In this document: one piece after another, positions 7,624 through 14,923 of the stretch | Layout: every line of letters starts with the position of its first letter | Position numbering within the stretch: the stretch's first letter is position 1 | Assembly: GCA_016839425.1 (NCBI GenBank) | Contig: JAEOUI010000108.1 | Location: forward strand, 1-14,923 | Direction: 5' to 3' | Source of the DNA: Promethearchaeota archaeon | GTDB lineage: Archaea > Asgardarchaeota > Lokiarchaeia > Sigynarchaeales > SOKP01 | DNA: 14,923 nucleotides | Position numbers and translations under genes: made by a program | Notes under the pieces: generated by a model | What the model saw: only the letters and a program-made list of their open reading frames with translations | Database searches by the model: none | What the model was told of the DNA's origin: nothing

Positions 7624-8724
7624 ATGACTTCAATGGAACTTGAAACTGAAAATAATGAAAAACTAGATATCATATCAACAAATGAAAATAATTCCAAAGA
7701 TAAAACCGAAATATCACATTTAAAAAAATTCATTACTAATTCATATTTCCACTTATTTTTAAAGAAGCTAGTGTTTTATTTTATTGTTTTTTTCGTTGGA
7801 ATATCTTTGGCTTTTTTGATACCCAGGTTGCTGCCTGGGGATCCTTTAAGGCAATTCTTGTCATCTCCTACCGGAGATGCTTCTTCGTGGCAAAGAGCTA
7901 TTGATGAGTTAAGGGCTTATTATCATTACGATGAACCTCTTATTGTCCAATACGGATATTTCCTAGAAGAATTTTTTGTCTATGGGAATTTAGGTGTATC
8001 TTTTTCAAATGGTGGTCGACCAGTTGTTGATATAGTAATGCCTTATATACCTTACACGCTTCTTATGGTAATTCCCGTAACAGTAATTACTTTTATCATT
8101 GGAAATTGGATTGGTGCGCGAACAGGGTATAGTAAAGGAAAAGCTAGTAAATTTGGTTACTATATCATTATAGCAATGCAATCAGCTCCTTTTTTTTGGA
8201 TGGCTTATGTATTTATTAATTTTTTTGTATACGAGACTCATTTTCTACCATATGGTGAATATCCTCCTCCTATAATTTGGGGAGATATAAACAATTTAGC
8301 CCAGCTAACGGAATACTATTGGCTTCCGTTTTTAGTAATGGTTACATGCTTTTCAGGGGGATGGGCAACAGGAATGCGTTCATTAATGGTTTATGAGAAA
8401 GAATCTGACTATATATTGTATTGTAGAAAACTAGGCTTTTCAGAATCAAAATTAAGGCGCTATGCAATGCGTAATAGCTTACTTCCGCAATTAACAGGTT
8501 TGAACTTGCGCTTTAATGAAATATTAGGTGCAACGTTAATTATTGAAGCCGTTTTTCTATGGCCTGGACTGGGTACCTTAATAGTACAAGCTTTTACATC
8601 TGGAGATTATAACTTGATCATTGGTTCGTTCATTGTTACCATACTAATTATCGTTATAGGTAATTTCTTTATTGATCTAATGTACGGATTTATAGATCCG
8701 AGAATTAGAGTTGGAGGAAAATAG
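7624..8724 (+). CDS. ABC transporter permease, DppB/OppB type
   Basis: 366 residues; one of two inner membrane channel subunits of the importer. An unusually long, charged and Asn-rich cytosolic N-terminus (about 1-45) precedes the first helix (about 48-66), which is followed by the family hallmark RLLPGDPL (68-75). Further membrane helices lie at about 140-163, 177-201, 232-249, 299-316 and 331-354. The EAA loop that docks the ATPase lies at about 257-292 (SDYILYCRKLGFSESKLRRYAMRNSLLP). Ends in the usual DPRIRVGG. A second ATG at 7633 could also be the start. The next gene begins 4 nt after the stop, so the two permeases are co-transcribed and perhaps translationally coupled. Confidence 0.93.
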   Translation: MTSMELETENNEKLDIISTNENNSKDKTEISHLKKFITNSYFHLFLKKLVFYFIVFFVGISLAFLIPRLLPGDPLRQFLSSPTGDASSWQRAIDELRAYYHYDEPLIVQYGYFLEEFFVYGNLGVSFSNGGRPVVDIVMPYIPYTLLMVIPVTVITFIIGNWIGARTGYSKGKASKFGYYIIIAMQSAPFFWMAYVFINFFVYETHFLPYGEYPPPIIWGDINNLAQLTEYYWLPFLVMVTCFSGGWATGMRSLMVYEKESDYILYCRKLGFSESKLRRYAMRNSLLPQLTGLNLRFNEILGATLIIEAVFLWPGLGTLIVQAFTSGDYNLIIGSFIVTILIIVIGNFFIDLMYGFIDPRIRVGGK

Positions 8725-8728
8725 TAAA

Positions 8729-9643
8729 ATGAAATCAGATATAACTATTTCAAAGGATTTTGAAATAATTTTTGAGAAAAAAAGTATAAAAACCCTCTTT
8801 TTTGAACGATTAAGGCTTGCGTGGACAAATTACAGAAGACAATGTATGGCAGTAATCTTTTTCTTAATAATATGCTTAGTAATAATAATTTGGTCGATAA
8901 TACCTCCCTTTAACGATGTAACCCCCAACCATGGAGACAATTTATCTCCTTCTTCTACATTTTGGTTGGGTACTAATCAATCAGGTCAAAATGTTTTCAA
9001 TCTATTAATCACGGGAACCCGAAACTCTATTGGTTTTGGTTTTCTCGCTTCATTAATTAGCACGGGATTAGCTGTATTATTTGGTGTTGTAGGTCCTTAT
9101 ATTGGGGGTGTTGCGGAAAAGATTACTGAATTCGTTACAAATGTTGTATTGATTTTTCCCGTAATTCCTTTTATCCTCCTACTTGGTACCTTGACTCAAG
9201 AGAGAACGATGACATCTATATTATGGGTAATAGCACTCTTTAATTGGCCTTGGGCCGCCCGATCGATACGAGCTCAAGTTTTATCAATAAAGGAAAGAGA
9301 TTATATTAAGATTTCTCGCATGTCTGGAGTAAGTTCAGCTCGGATTGCGCTAACAGAGGTATTACCAAATGTACTTTCTTATGTGTTTTTATGTTTTGTC
9401 ATCATCACGGGAATAGCGATTCAAGTTGAAGCGGGAATTGCAATGTTAGGTTTAGGACAACAAGACTATATCACGCTTGGATCTATTTTATGGGACGCTC
9501 AACATTATGGTGCGATCATCCGTGGATATTATCATATTTGGATACCTCCTGGAATATTAATTATATTGTTCTTAGTGATAATTTATAACTTGCACGGAAG
9601 CTTTAGCTCTACATTTAATCCAAAATCGAGGGAACTATTGTAA
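8729..9643 (+). CDS. ABC transporter permease, DppC/OppC type
   Basis: 304 residues; the second channel subunit. I chose the ATG at 8729 because GGAGG lies at 8713-8717; an in-frame TTG at 8711 would overlap the first permease and swallow that site. Features: OppC N-terminal region with the first helix at about 38-59, the motif LGTNQSGQNVFNLLITGTRNS (80-100, corresponding to the usual LGTDxxGRDV), a MetI-type membrane core with several helices, and the EAA loop at about 177-212 (ARSIRAQVLSIKERDYIKISRMSG). The C-terminus, GSFSSTFNPKSRELL, corresponds to the usual DPR end. Seventeen nucleotides separate it from the first ATPase gene. Confidence 0.93.
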   Translation: MKSDITISKDFEIIFEKKSIKTLFFERLRLAWTNYRRQCMAVIFFLIICLVIIIWSIIPPFNDVTPNHGDNLSPSSTFWLGTNQSGQNVFNLLITGTRNSIGFGFLASLISTGLAVLFGVVGPYIGGVAEKITEFVTNVVLIFPVIPFILLLGTLTQERTMTSILWVIALFNWPWAARSIRAQVLSIKERDYIKISRMSGVSSARIALTEVLPNVLSYVFLCFVIITGIAIQVEAGIAMLGLGQQDYITLGSILWDAQHYGAIIRGYYHIWIPPGILIILFLVIIYNLHGSFSSTFNPKSRELL

Positions 9644-9660
9644 AAACTGGTGAAAATAAA

Positions 9661-10794
9661 ATGGTTGAAAATATAATACGAGTTGAAGATTTAAAGGGAT
9701 ATTATAAAGGATCGTTTGGTGTCGTACACGCTGTTGACGGTGTGACATTTAATGTTAAAAAAGGCGATATCGTAGCTATAGCAGGAGAATCTGGATGTGG
9801 CAAATCGACATTAGCGGAATTAATCACTGGAACATTGATGCCTCTCTTACACCACGAGGATGGTCAAGTATATGTTAATGAAATCCCGATATATGTCCCT
9901 AAAATCGAAGAAAAGATCAAGTTGGATAAAGTAACTTATCGAAAAAAACTAAAGGAAAGACGTGTAAAGGAGTTAGAAAAAAAAAAACAACTTAGAAAAG
10001 AAATATTATGCAAGGTAATTGGTTATGTTCCTCAAGCGTCTCAAAATTCTTTAAATCCCGTAATAAAGATTAAGAAGATTATAAATGATGTAATGCGACA
10101 ACGAATAGGATTTCTTCCAAGGAAAGCTAAGAACCGGGGATCCAGAGTTATTGATAACGAAGGACCTCGTAATGGTTTTGGCAGGTCAAGAGAAGAAGTG
10201 TTTGAAAAAGTTATAGCACACTTTAATAAATTAGGATTAGACGCATCTGTATTGAATAAATATCCTCACGAGCTTAGTGGCGGTATGAAGCAAAGGACTG
10301 TTGTTGGTATTTCTACATTATGGAATCCTAGCTTGCTCATTGTTGATGAGCCTACATCAGCTTTGGATGTTTCAACTCAAAAGTTATTGCTTGATACTTT
10401 TTTGGAGTTAAAGCATAGTGGTATTGTTGATACAATATTATTTATTTCACACGATTTACCTACTCTAGCTCAGATTTGTACTAAATGCTTTGTAATGTAT
10501 GCGGGAAGGATTGTTGAAATAGGAAGCATGGACGATATTATCCACGAATCAATGCATCCCTATTCGAAAGGATTGATGCATTCTATTGCTAGCTTTAATC
10601 CAGATGGTTCAGCAGAAACGAAATTAGAGGGTATCCCTGGAAGACCTCCAAACCTGAGTAATCCTCCTCTTGGATGTAGGTTCTATCCACGATGCCCACA
10701 AAGAATGGAAAAGTGTGCTGACAACTATCCTCCTTATTTTTATCCAAGAAATGGAAAAAAAGAAAATCCCGTAGCTTGTTGGTTATATGAATAA
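9661..10794 (+). CDS. ABC transporter ATPase, OppD/DppD type, with C-terminal Cys cluster
   Basis: 377 residues; powers the importer from the cytosolic face. Walker A GESGCGKST (42-50), Q-loop Q125 in VPQASQNSLNP, signature LSGGMKQR (205-212), Walker B LLIVDEP (225-231), H-loop H264. The C-terminal Opp/Dpp domain has IPGRPPNL and four Cys (339, 345, 352, 373), the pattern that binds an iron-sulfur cluster in characterised DppD proteins. Two basic insertions are unusual: a Lys/Glu-rich helix between Walker A and the Q-loop (about 80-113), and an Arg/Gly-rich stretch between Q-loop and signature (about 152-176). Ribosome site GGTGA 7 nt before the ATG. The second ATPase gene starts 2 nt after the stop. 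Confidence 0.93.
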   Translation: MVENIIRVEDLKGYYKGSFGVVHAVDGVTFNVKKGDIVAIAGESGCGKSTLAELITGTLMPLLHHEDGQVYVNEIPIYVPKIEEKIKLDKVTYRKKLKERRVKELEKKKQLRKEILCKVIGYVPQASQNSLNPVIKIKKIINDVMRQRIGFLPRKAKNRGSRVIDNEGPRNGFGRSREEVFEKVIAHFNKLGLDASVLNKYPHELSGGMKQRTVVGISTLWNPSLLIVDEPTSALDVSTQKLLLDTFLELKHSGIVDTILFISHDLPTLAQICTKCFVMYAGRIVEIGSMDDIIHESMHPYSKGLMHSIASFNPDGSAETKLEGIPGRPPNLSNPPLGCRFYPRCPQRMEKCADNYPPYFYPRNGKKENPVACWLYE

Positions 10795-10796
10795 AG

Positions 10797-11603
10797 GTGA
10801 TTAAAACGAATAAAGAAAATAATGAACTTTTGAAAGTAGAAAATCTTACTAAGAGATACAAGTCGGGTTTGATTAGAACAAAAATAACATTTGGTGCCAA
10901 GGATGTATTCTTCCATGTCAATTCAGGAGAAGTCGTGTCCCTTGTGGGAGAAAGTGGAAGCGGAAAGTCAACTGTAGCGAATCTAATAATGAGATTTATC
11001 AAACCTTCTCAAGGAAAAATATTGTTTGGTGGAAAAGCAATTGAGAAAATTAAAATTAAAAAATATTATAAGTTAGTTCAAAGTATTTTTCAAGATCCTT
11101 ACAGTTGCTATAATTCCTTCTATAAGGTTGATCATATCTTTAGACAAGCTTTCAAACATGCAGTACCCCATGCTAGTATTCGAGAGCGAAGAAATATCTT
11201 TGCCAATGCTATTGATACCGTTGGTCTCGACCCGAAAGAAACATTAGGGCGATATCCTCATCAATTAAGTGGTGGACAATTACAAAGACTCTTAATAGCA
11301 AGAGCTCTCATGTTTAAGCCTCGATTACTTATTGCTGACGAACCAACAAGCATGATTGATTCTAGTTCCCGAGCTGATGTATTGAACTTGTTCAAACAAC
11401 TTCAAAAGGAATATGAGATATCTATTCTATTCATCACTCACGATATTGGTCAAGCTCAATATCTATCTCATCGAGTTATTGTAATGAAAGAAGGTAGAAT
11501 TATCGAACAAGGACCAACACGGGAAGTTTTTACCTCTCCTGAACAAGATTATACGAAAAACCTCCTTGCTTGTGTACCTAGTATCTATAGAAAGTGGTAT
11601 TAA
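10797..11603 (+). CDS. ABC transporter ATPase, OppF/DppF type, short
   Basis: 268 residues; partner ATPase of the preceding gene, expected to form a heterodimer. Walker A GESGSGKST (51-59), Q-loop Q99 in FQDPYSCYNS, signature LSGGQLQR (157-164), Walker B LLIADEP (177-183), H-loop H215. It stops soon after the core (LLACVPSIYRKWY) and lacks the C-terminal Opp/Dpp extension with cysteines that the partner has; usual OppF proteins are about 320 residues. In Walker B, A180 precedes D181, as in many OppF proteins. The start is GTG at 10797, inside a GGTGAT sequence; no ATG is available in frame before the domain. The 2-nt gap suggests translational coupling. Confidence 0.92.
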   Translation: MIKTNKENNELLKVENLTKRYKSGLIRTKITFGAKDVFFHVNSGEVVSLVGESGSGKSTVANLIMRFIKPSQGKILFGGKAIEKIKIKKYYKLVQSIFQDPYSCYNSFYKVDHIFRQAFKHAVPHASIRERRNIFANAIDTVGLDPKETLGRYPHQLSGGQLQRLLIARALMFKPRLLIADEPTSMIDSSSRADVLNLFKQLQKEYEISILFITHDIGQAQYLSHRVIVMKEGRIIEQGPTREVFTSPEQDYTKNLLACVPSIYRKWY

Positions 11604-11622
11604 AATCATTTAATTATATTTC

Positions 11623-11640
11623 TTTTTTTATTTAAAAATT
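11623..11640 (+). terminator. T-rich tract before the second GH94 gene
   Basis: ttttttta followed by tttaaaaatt lies in the 79-bp gap between the last ATPase gene and the second GH94 gene. It could reduce read-through or act as a TATA-like start site for the phosphorylase. No inverted repeat of the operator type is present here, so the second GH94 gene is probably expressed mainly with the transporter. Confidence 0.3.
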
Positions 11641-11682
11641 ATTTCAGAATAAATAAAAATCCGATAAAACCGTTGATTTTTC

Positions 11683-14043
11683 ATGAAATATGGATATTTT
11701 ACTAACGATAAAGAATATATTATTACGCGTCCAAACACTCCTACTCCTTGGATGAATTATTTGAACAACGGGAAGTATTGTGCAATGGTTTCAAATACAG
11801 GTGGTGGATATAGCTTTTATATTGATCCAAAGGAAAATAGGATATTGCGATATAGGTATAACAACATTCCTGTTGATAGACCAGGCAGGTACATTTATTT
11901 AAGAGACAAGAAATCGTCTCAATATTGGTCACCGACATGGCAACCCACTTTAACCGAGTTGAATGACTATGAATGTCGACATGGTTTAGGTTATACTAAA
12001 ATTAAATCGACCTGCGATAATATTACCAGCGAGATCCTTTATTTCGTACCGGTCGAAGACGATTTAGAGATTTGGATGCTCACCTTGCAAAACAACTCCC
12101 CAGAAACCCGAAATATTGATGTTTATTCTTATGTGGAGTTTTGTCTATGGGACGCCATATCAGATCAAAGAGATCTACAGTACATTCAGAATGTTGCTGT
12201 CGCAAAATTCGATGCTCAATTAAAAGCGATCGTGTATCAGCTTTTTGATAAATCCAAACCTATTGCATATTTTTATTCAGACCAACTACTATCTGGATAC
12301 GATTGCGACAGGGAATCTTTTATTGGACGATATCGTTCCGAAAATAACCCGATTTGCGTTGAGACAGGATCTTGTAGCAATTCTAAGGCTCTTGGGGGGA
12401 ATCCCATTGCAGCAACTTGCAGTTCTCTTGAAATTGAACCAAACGAAAAAAAAACATTAACTTACATTCTCGGGATTACAAAGGAAAAATCCAAGATTCC
12501 TCAAGTTATAATAAAATACAAAAATATTGACGAAATAAATAATGCCTTTGAAAAATTGAAACAAAATTGGGATGTTTATTTGAAGAATATTCATGTTAAA
12601 ACTCCCGACGAAGCTTTCAATCAAATCATCAATACATGGAACCAATATCAATGCAAGACGACATTTGATTGGGCGAGATACGCCTCTTTTTACGAAACGG
12701 GGATTGGGCGCGGTATTGGATTTAGGGATTTCAATCAAGACACATTGGGTGCCTGTCACGCAATTCCACACTTGGTTCGATCAAAAATCCTCGAAATTGC
12801 AAGGACACAATTTGAAAATGGAATGGTTTATCATCAATACTTTCCACTTACTGGACTTGGAGGATTTCCAGATTACTCGAATCCCCGAATGAAATTCTTT
12901 GCTGATGATCACTTGTGGATGGTTTTTTCTGTGAGTAATTACTTGAAAGAAACTGGTGATTGTTCGATTCTTAACGAACAAATACCTTTCGTAGAAGGTT
13001 CAAAAGCAACGCTTTACGAGCACCTTTGTAAAGCCATTAATTTCACGGAAAACAACTTGGGTCCTTCAGGATTTCCTCTCATTGGAACTGCAGACTGGAA
13101 CGATACGATGCAGCTTCACGGTCCAAATAAACGAGCGGAAAGCGTGATGGTTGCCATGCAGTACCATAAGGCGTTATTGGACATGAGCGAGATTGCATCG
13201 GCATTTTGCATTGATGGTAATTCGAGTTATTTCAAGAACCTTGCAAAAAAACATCGTGATCATATTAACAACAATGCATGGGATGGAAAATGGTACATTC
13301 GAGCTATTGACGATGATGGTAATGTCATTGGAAGTAAATCCAATGAGGAAGGACAAATTTTCCTCAATACTCAAACATGGTCTGTTTATGGAGAGGTCGC
13401 ACCTAGTGGTAGGGCTCTTGAATGCATGAATTCCGTGCGAAACAACTTGGTAACTACATATGGTGTTAAACTCTTTTCTCCTGCGTATACTCGATACTAT
13501 CCAAATTTAGGTGGTATTAGCACCTTCCCTCCTGGTTTAAAAGAAAATGCAGCGATATTTTGTCATACGAATCCTTGGGCAGAGATCGCAGAATGTATTT
13601 TAGGGAGGGGAGATATTGCCTACGAATATTACAAAAAGATTTCTCCTTCGAAAAAGAACGATATAGCAGATATCCATCAGACCGAGCCTTATGTATATTC
13701 TCAAATGATCGCGGGCAATGATCACCCACAACACGGAATAGCAAAAAATTCCTGGCTCACTGGTACTGCTTCCTGGACGTTGAAGGCCGCAACGGACTGG
13801 ATTTTAGGTATTAGGCCCGAACACGAAGGATTGAAGATTGATCCCTGCATTCCAGAAGAATGGCGTCATTTCGAGCTAAAAAGAAGGTTCAGAGGCGTTT
13901 TATATGACATCTCCGTTCAGAATCCCGAATGTGTTTCGAAAGGTGTTGATGAAGTACTGGTTGATGGAAAATTAATAGAGGGAAATATAATTCCTCCCTT
14001 TAACGACAATAAAACGCGCTCTGTGAGAGTATTAATGGGATAG
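11683..14043 (+). CDS. GH94 disaccharide phosphorylase, second type (chitobiose-phosphorylase-like features)
   Basis: 786 cytosolic residues, same architecture as the first GH94. Signatures: GFRDFNQD (346-353), YHQYFPLTGLG (383-393), ADDHLW (407-412), ADWND (470-474) with D474 as expected general acid, FCHTNPW (626-632), WLTGT (691-695). It differs where specificity is set: the loop after ADWND is about 20 residues shorter (TMQLHGPNKRAESVM), and ADDHLW replaces NDDPLW. The short loop, the DDHLW motif, the N-terminus (KYGYF, VDRPGRYIYLRD) and the C-terminus (NPECVSKGV) resemble diacetylchitobiose phosphorylase as I recall it, but YHQYFPLT is cellobiose-type. Cellobionate or another disaccharide is also possible. 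Last gene of the transporter operon; ATG start without a clear ribosome site. Confidence 0.9.
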   Translation: MKYGYFTNDKEYIITRPNTPTPWMNYLNNGKYCAMVSNTGGGYSFYIDPKENRILRYRYNNIPVDRPGRYIYLRDKKSSQYWSPTWQPTLTELNDYECRHGLGYTKIKSTCDNITSEILYFVPVEDDLEIWMLTLQNNSPETRNIDVYSYVEFCLWDAISDQRDLQYIQNVAVAKFDAQLKAIVYQLFDKSKPIAYFYSDQLLSGYDCDRESFIGRYRSENNPICVETGSCSNSKALGGNPIAATCSSLEIEPNEKKTLTYILGITKEKSKIPQVIIKYKNIDEINNAFEKLKQNWDVYLKNIHVKTPDEAFNQIINTWNQYQCKTTFDWARYASFYETGIGRGIGFRDFNQDTLGACHAIPHLVRSKILEIARTQFENGMVYHQYFPLTGLGGFPDYSNPRMKFFADDHLWMVFSVSNYLKETGDCSILNEQIPFVEGSKATLYEHLCKAINFTENNLGPSGFPLIGTADWNDTMQLHGPNKRAESVMVAMQYHKALLDMSEIASAFCIDGNSSYFKNLAKKHRDHINNNAWDGKWYIRAIDDDGNVIGSKSNEEGQIFLNTQTWSVYGEVAPSGRALECMNSVRNNLVTTYGVKLFSPAYTRYYPNLGGISTFPPGLKENAAIFCHTNPWAEIAECILGRGDIAYEYYKKISPSKKNDIADIHQTEPYVYSQMIAGNDHPQHGIAKNSWLTGTASWTLKAATDWILGIRPEHEGLKIDPCIPEEWRHFELKRRFRGVLYDISVQNPECVSKGVDEVLVDGKLIEGNIIPPFNDNKTRSVRVLMG

Positions 14044-14107
14044 GTGGCAAATTTTTGTTTAAATATATACGGATTATTTTTTAGTTGATAATTTTAGAAA
14101 TTACACG

Positions 14108-14121
14108 CCCCCCATTTTTTT
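14108..14121 (+). terminator. C6/T7 terminator candidate after the operon
   Basis: A run of six C followed by A and T7 lies 65 nt after the second GH94 stop and probably ends the operon. A TATA-like aaatttataaag (14122-14133) follows directly and could serve the small downstream gene. Confidence 0.4.
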
Positions 14122-14179
14122 AAATTTATAAAGGAATAATAGAAAGATATCAAGACAAGAAAATAAGGTGATATGAAAG

Positions 14180-14443
14180 GTGATAAGAACTAAAATTGCA
14201 AATAATAATTCTATTGAGAATGTCAGAGATTTTGAAATCACAAGAGCTCGACGCACGGCAGATCATGGCATGATTCAATTAAATGGAAACATTCTTTTTG
14301 CCGTGAATTTCAAGACGCAGGAATGGAAGGTTTTTGACCGACATTTAAAGGAATGGATCGAAATTGAAACGACACATCCATATTTTAACAAGTATGTTAT
14401 TCCAATTTTAAGTTATTTCCAAGAATCGTATCCATTCAATTAA
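14180..14443 (+). CDS. Small hypothetical protein (87 residues)
   Basis: I do not recognise this protein. It is basic at the N-terminus (ITRARRTADHG), then has a plausible small fold with NGNILFAVNFKTQEWKVFDRHLKEWIEIETTHPYF, rich in aromatic residues, and a hydrophobic last helix (YVIPILSYFQ). No signal peptide or membrane segment. The start is GTG at 14180, 6 nt after GGTGAT (14168-14173); an ATG at 14173 reaches a stop after six codons. A TATA-like element lies at 14122-14133, so it probably has its own promoter. The nearest in-frame ATG would remove about 30 residues. Composition looks coding, but no family supports it. Confidence 0.5.
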   Translation: MIRTKIANNNSIENVRDFEITRARRTADHGMIQLNGNILFAVNFKTQEWKVFDRHLKEWIEIETTHPYFNKYVIPILSYFQESYPFN

Positions 14444-14521
14444 ATAATTTCTTTATATTTTCAATGATCTATTGGTAAATGTTTTATAAATTTAAGATAT
14501 ATTTGATATTTAATTAACAAT

Positions 14522-14557
14522 TTATCAAAATAACTTGATAATACTCTTAATTTTTTT
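14522..14557 (+). terminator. Inverted repeat plus T-run downstream of the small gene
   Basis: TTATCAA-aataac-TTGATAA (14522-14541) has perfect 7-bp arms with a 6-nt spacer and is followed by a T-run at about 14551-14557. It could be a weak hairpin terminator for the small gene. The stem is AT-rich, so it could equally be a protein-binding site. The rest of 14444-14580 is AT-rich and shows nothing else. Confidence 0.35.
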
Positions 14558-14580
14558 CAAGTTTAAAAAGTAAAAAAGAG

Positions 14581-14682
14581 TGCGCCGCCCGGGAATTGAA
14601 CCCGGGTCGCCAAGTTGGCAACCTGGCATACTGACCAGTTTACTTCTGCCACGCAGATTAGCAGAAACTATACTAGCAGCGC
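14581..14682 (-). tRNA. tRNA-Gly(GCC) with a 30-nt D-loop intron
   Basis: The minus strand folds as a cloverleaf once 30 nt are removed. Acceptor GCGCTGC/GCGGCGC pairs with one G-U. D-stem GTAT/GTAT (G-U, U-A, A-U, U-G) and loop AGTGGTCA follow. Anticodon stem CCAGG/CTTGG with loop TTGCCAA gives anticodon GCC. The variable loop is CGAC, the T-arm CCGGG-TTCAATT-CCCGG and the discriminator A. The mature length is 72 nt. CCA is not encoded. A T-run follows the 3' end (minus-strand ctctttttta, about 14571-14580). Without removal of the insertion the D-loop would be 38 nt. Confidence 0.9.
14638..14667 (-). other. Predicted tRNA intron in the D-loop
   Basis: Removing these 30 nt joins GTATAG to TGGTCAGTAT and restores a standard D-arm. 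The insertion contains a perfect hairpin, TTCTGC/GCAGAA with an 11-nt loop. Upstream, GTAT can pair partly with GTAA (3 of 4), leaving 3-nt bulges AGT and ACT around the junctions: a relaxed bulge-helix-bulge. An alternative pairing is AGTTT with AAACT. The exact cut sites may differ by one or two nucleotides. Confidence 0.7.
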
Positions 14683-14923
14683 GATAATTATATATTGCCT
14701 AATGTGATAAAAAACGATACAAATAATTAAAATTTATTGTTTTTCCTTACGAATTGTCTAAGATCTTAATCTTATTAAATTCAAAAAATGAAGGATGTAA
14801 TGAAAGTTAATATTAAAATAGATAAGGAGTACTTTCTTGATTTGAAATTAATCTGAATCACGAATATCTTGATTTATGCTTTAATTATAACTCAATTTGT
14901 ACACTTATAATTTTTGAAATGAA
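14683..14923. other. AT-rich stretch with no supported gene
   Basis: The 5' flank of the tRNA contains TATA-like tatataa (minus strand, about 14690-14697), but this is closer to the mature 5' end than usual. A 22-codon open frame at 14788-14856 follows no ribosome site and is not called. I see no other structure up to the window end. Confidence 0.5.

Noticed and set aside
8711..8728. TTG start for the second permease
   Set aside because: It would overlap the first permease and use the GGAGG ribosome site as coding sequence; the ATG at 8729 fits better.
10595..11002. 135-codon minus-strand frame across the two ATPase genes
   Set aside because: It is antisense to the Cys-rich end of one ATPase and the Walker A of the next, both clearly real.
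14581..14682. The tRNA as a pseudogene because of its disrupted D-arm
   Set aside because: All stems are intact after removing exactly 30 nt, and the insertion forms its own hairpin, so an intron is the better reading.
14788..14856. 22-codon open frame near the window end
   Set aside because: It is too short, has no ribosome site, and has no recognisable content.
1..14923. Transposons, phage genes, CRISPR arrays or defence systems
   Set aside because: I saw no transposase, integrase, Cas, nuclease or terminal repeats in any frame that I read.

Overview
The window is AT-rich DNA from an archaeon. The evidence is TATA boxes with T-run terminators, family-5 solute-binding protein with a signal peptide and a C-terminal membrane anchor instead of a lipobox, TTG/GTG starts, and a tRNA-Gly without an encoded CCA that carries what looks like an intron. 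The long leucine-rich-repeat (LRR) gene at the left edge is of a type common in Asgard (Promethearchaeota/Lokiarchaeia-like) genomes, so an Asgard archaeon is my best guess. I cannot prove the lineage from this sequence.

Layout: 1-1084 (minus) is the start of an LRR protein that runs off the left edge. 1238-3739 (minus) is a GH94 disaccharide phosphorylase of cellobiose-phosphorylase type. 3886-5295 (minus) is a 469-residue regulator-like protein: an ArsR-like winged helix fused to a large C-terminal region resembling an inactive papain-fold (BtrH/C39-like) domain. A 236-bp divergent promoter region follows. 5532-14043 (plus) holds a complete Opp/Dpp-type ABC importer (binding protein, two permeases, two ATPases) followed by a second, differently built GH94 phosphorylase. 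14180-14443 is a small unknown protein. 14581-14682 (minus) is tRNA-Gly(GCC) with a 30-nt insertion in the D-loop. The last 240 bases hold nothing I can support.

Working model: the importer brings a beta-linked disaccharide or short oligosaccharide into the cell. The two phosphorylases cleave it with phosphate to a sugar-1-phosphate plus free sugar, saving ATP. The transporter-plus-GH94 arrangement resembles the Vibrio chitobiose locus as I remember it. The first GH94 matches remembered cellobiose phosphorylases closely. The second has features nearer to diacetylchitobiose phosphorylase, so two substrates may be served by one importer.

A set of related 7-6-7 inverted repeats (consensus about TATACTA-N6-TAGTATA) lies at the predicted transcription starts of the first GH94 gene, the regulator gene and the ABC operon. 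This suggests that the HTH protein represses all three, itself included, and may sense the sugar through its unusual C-terminal domain.
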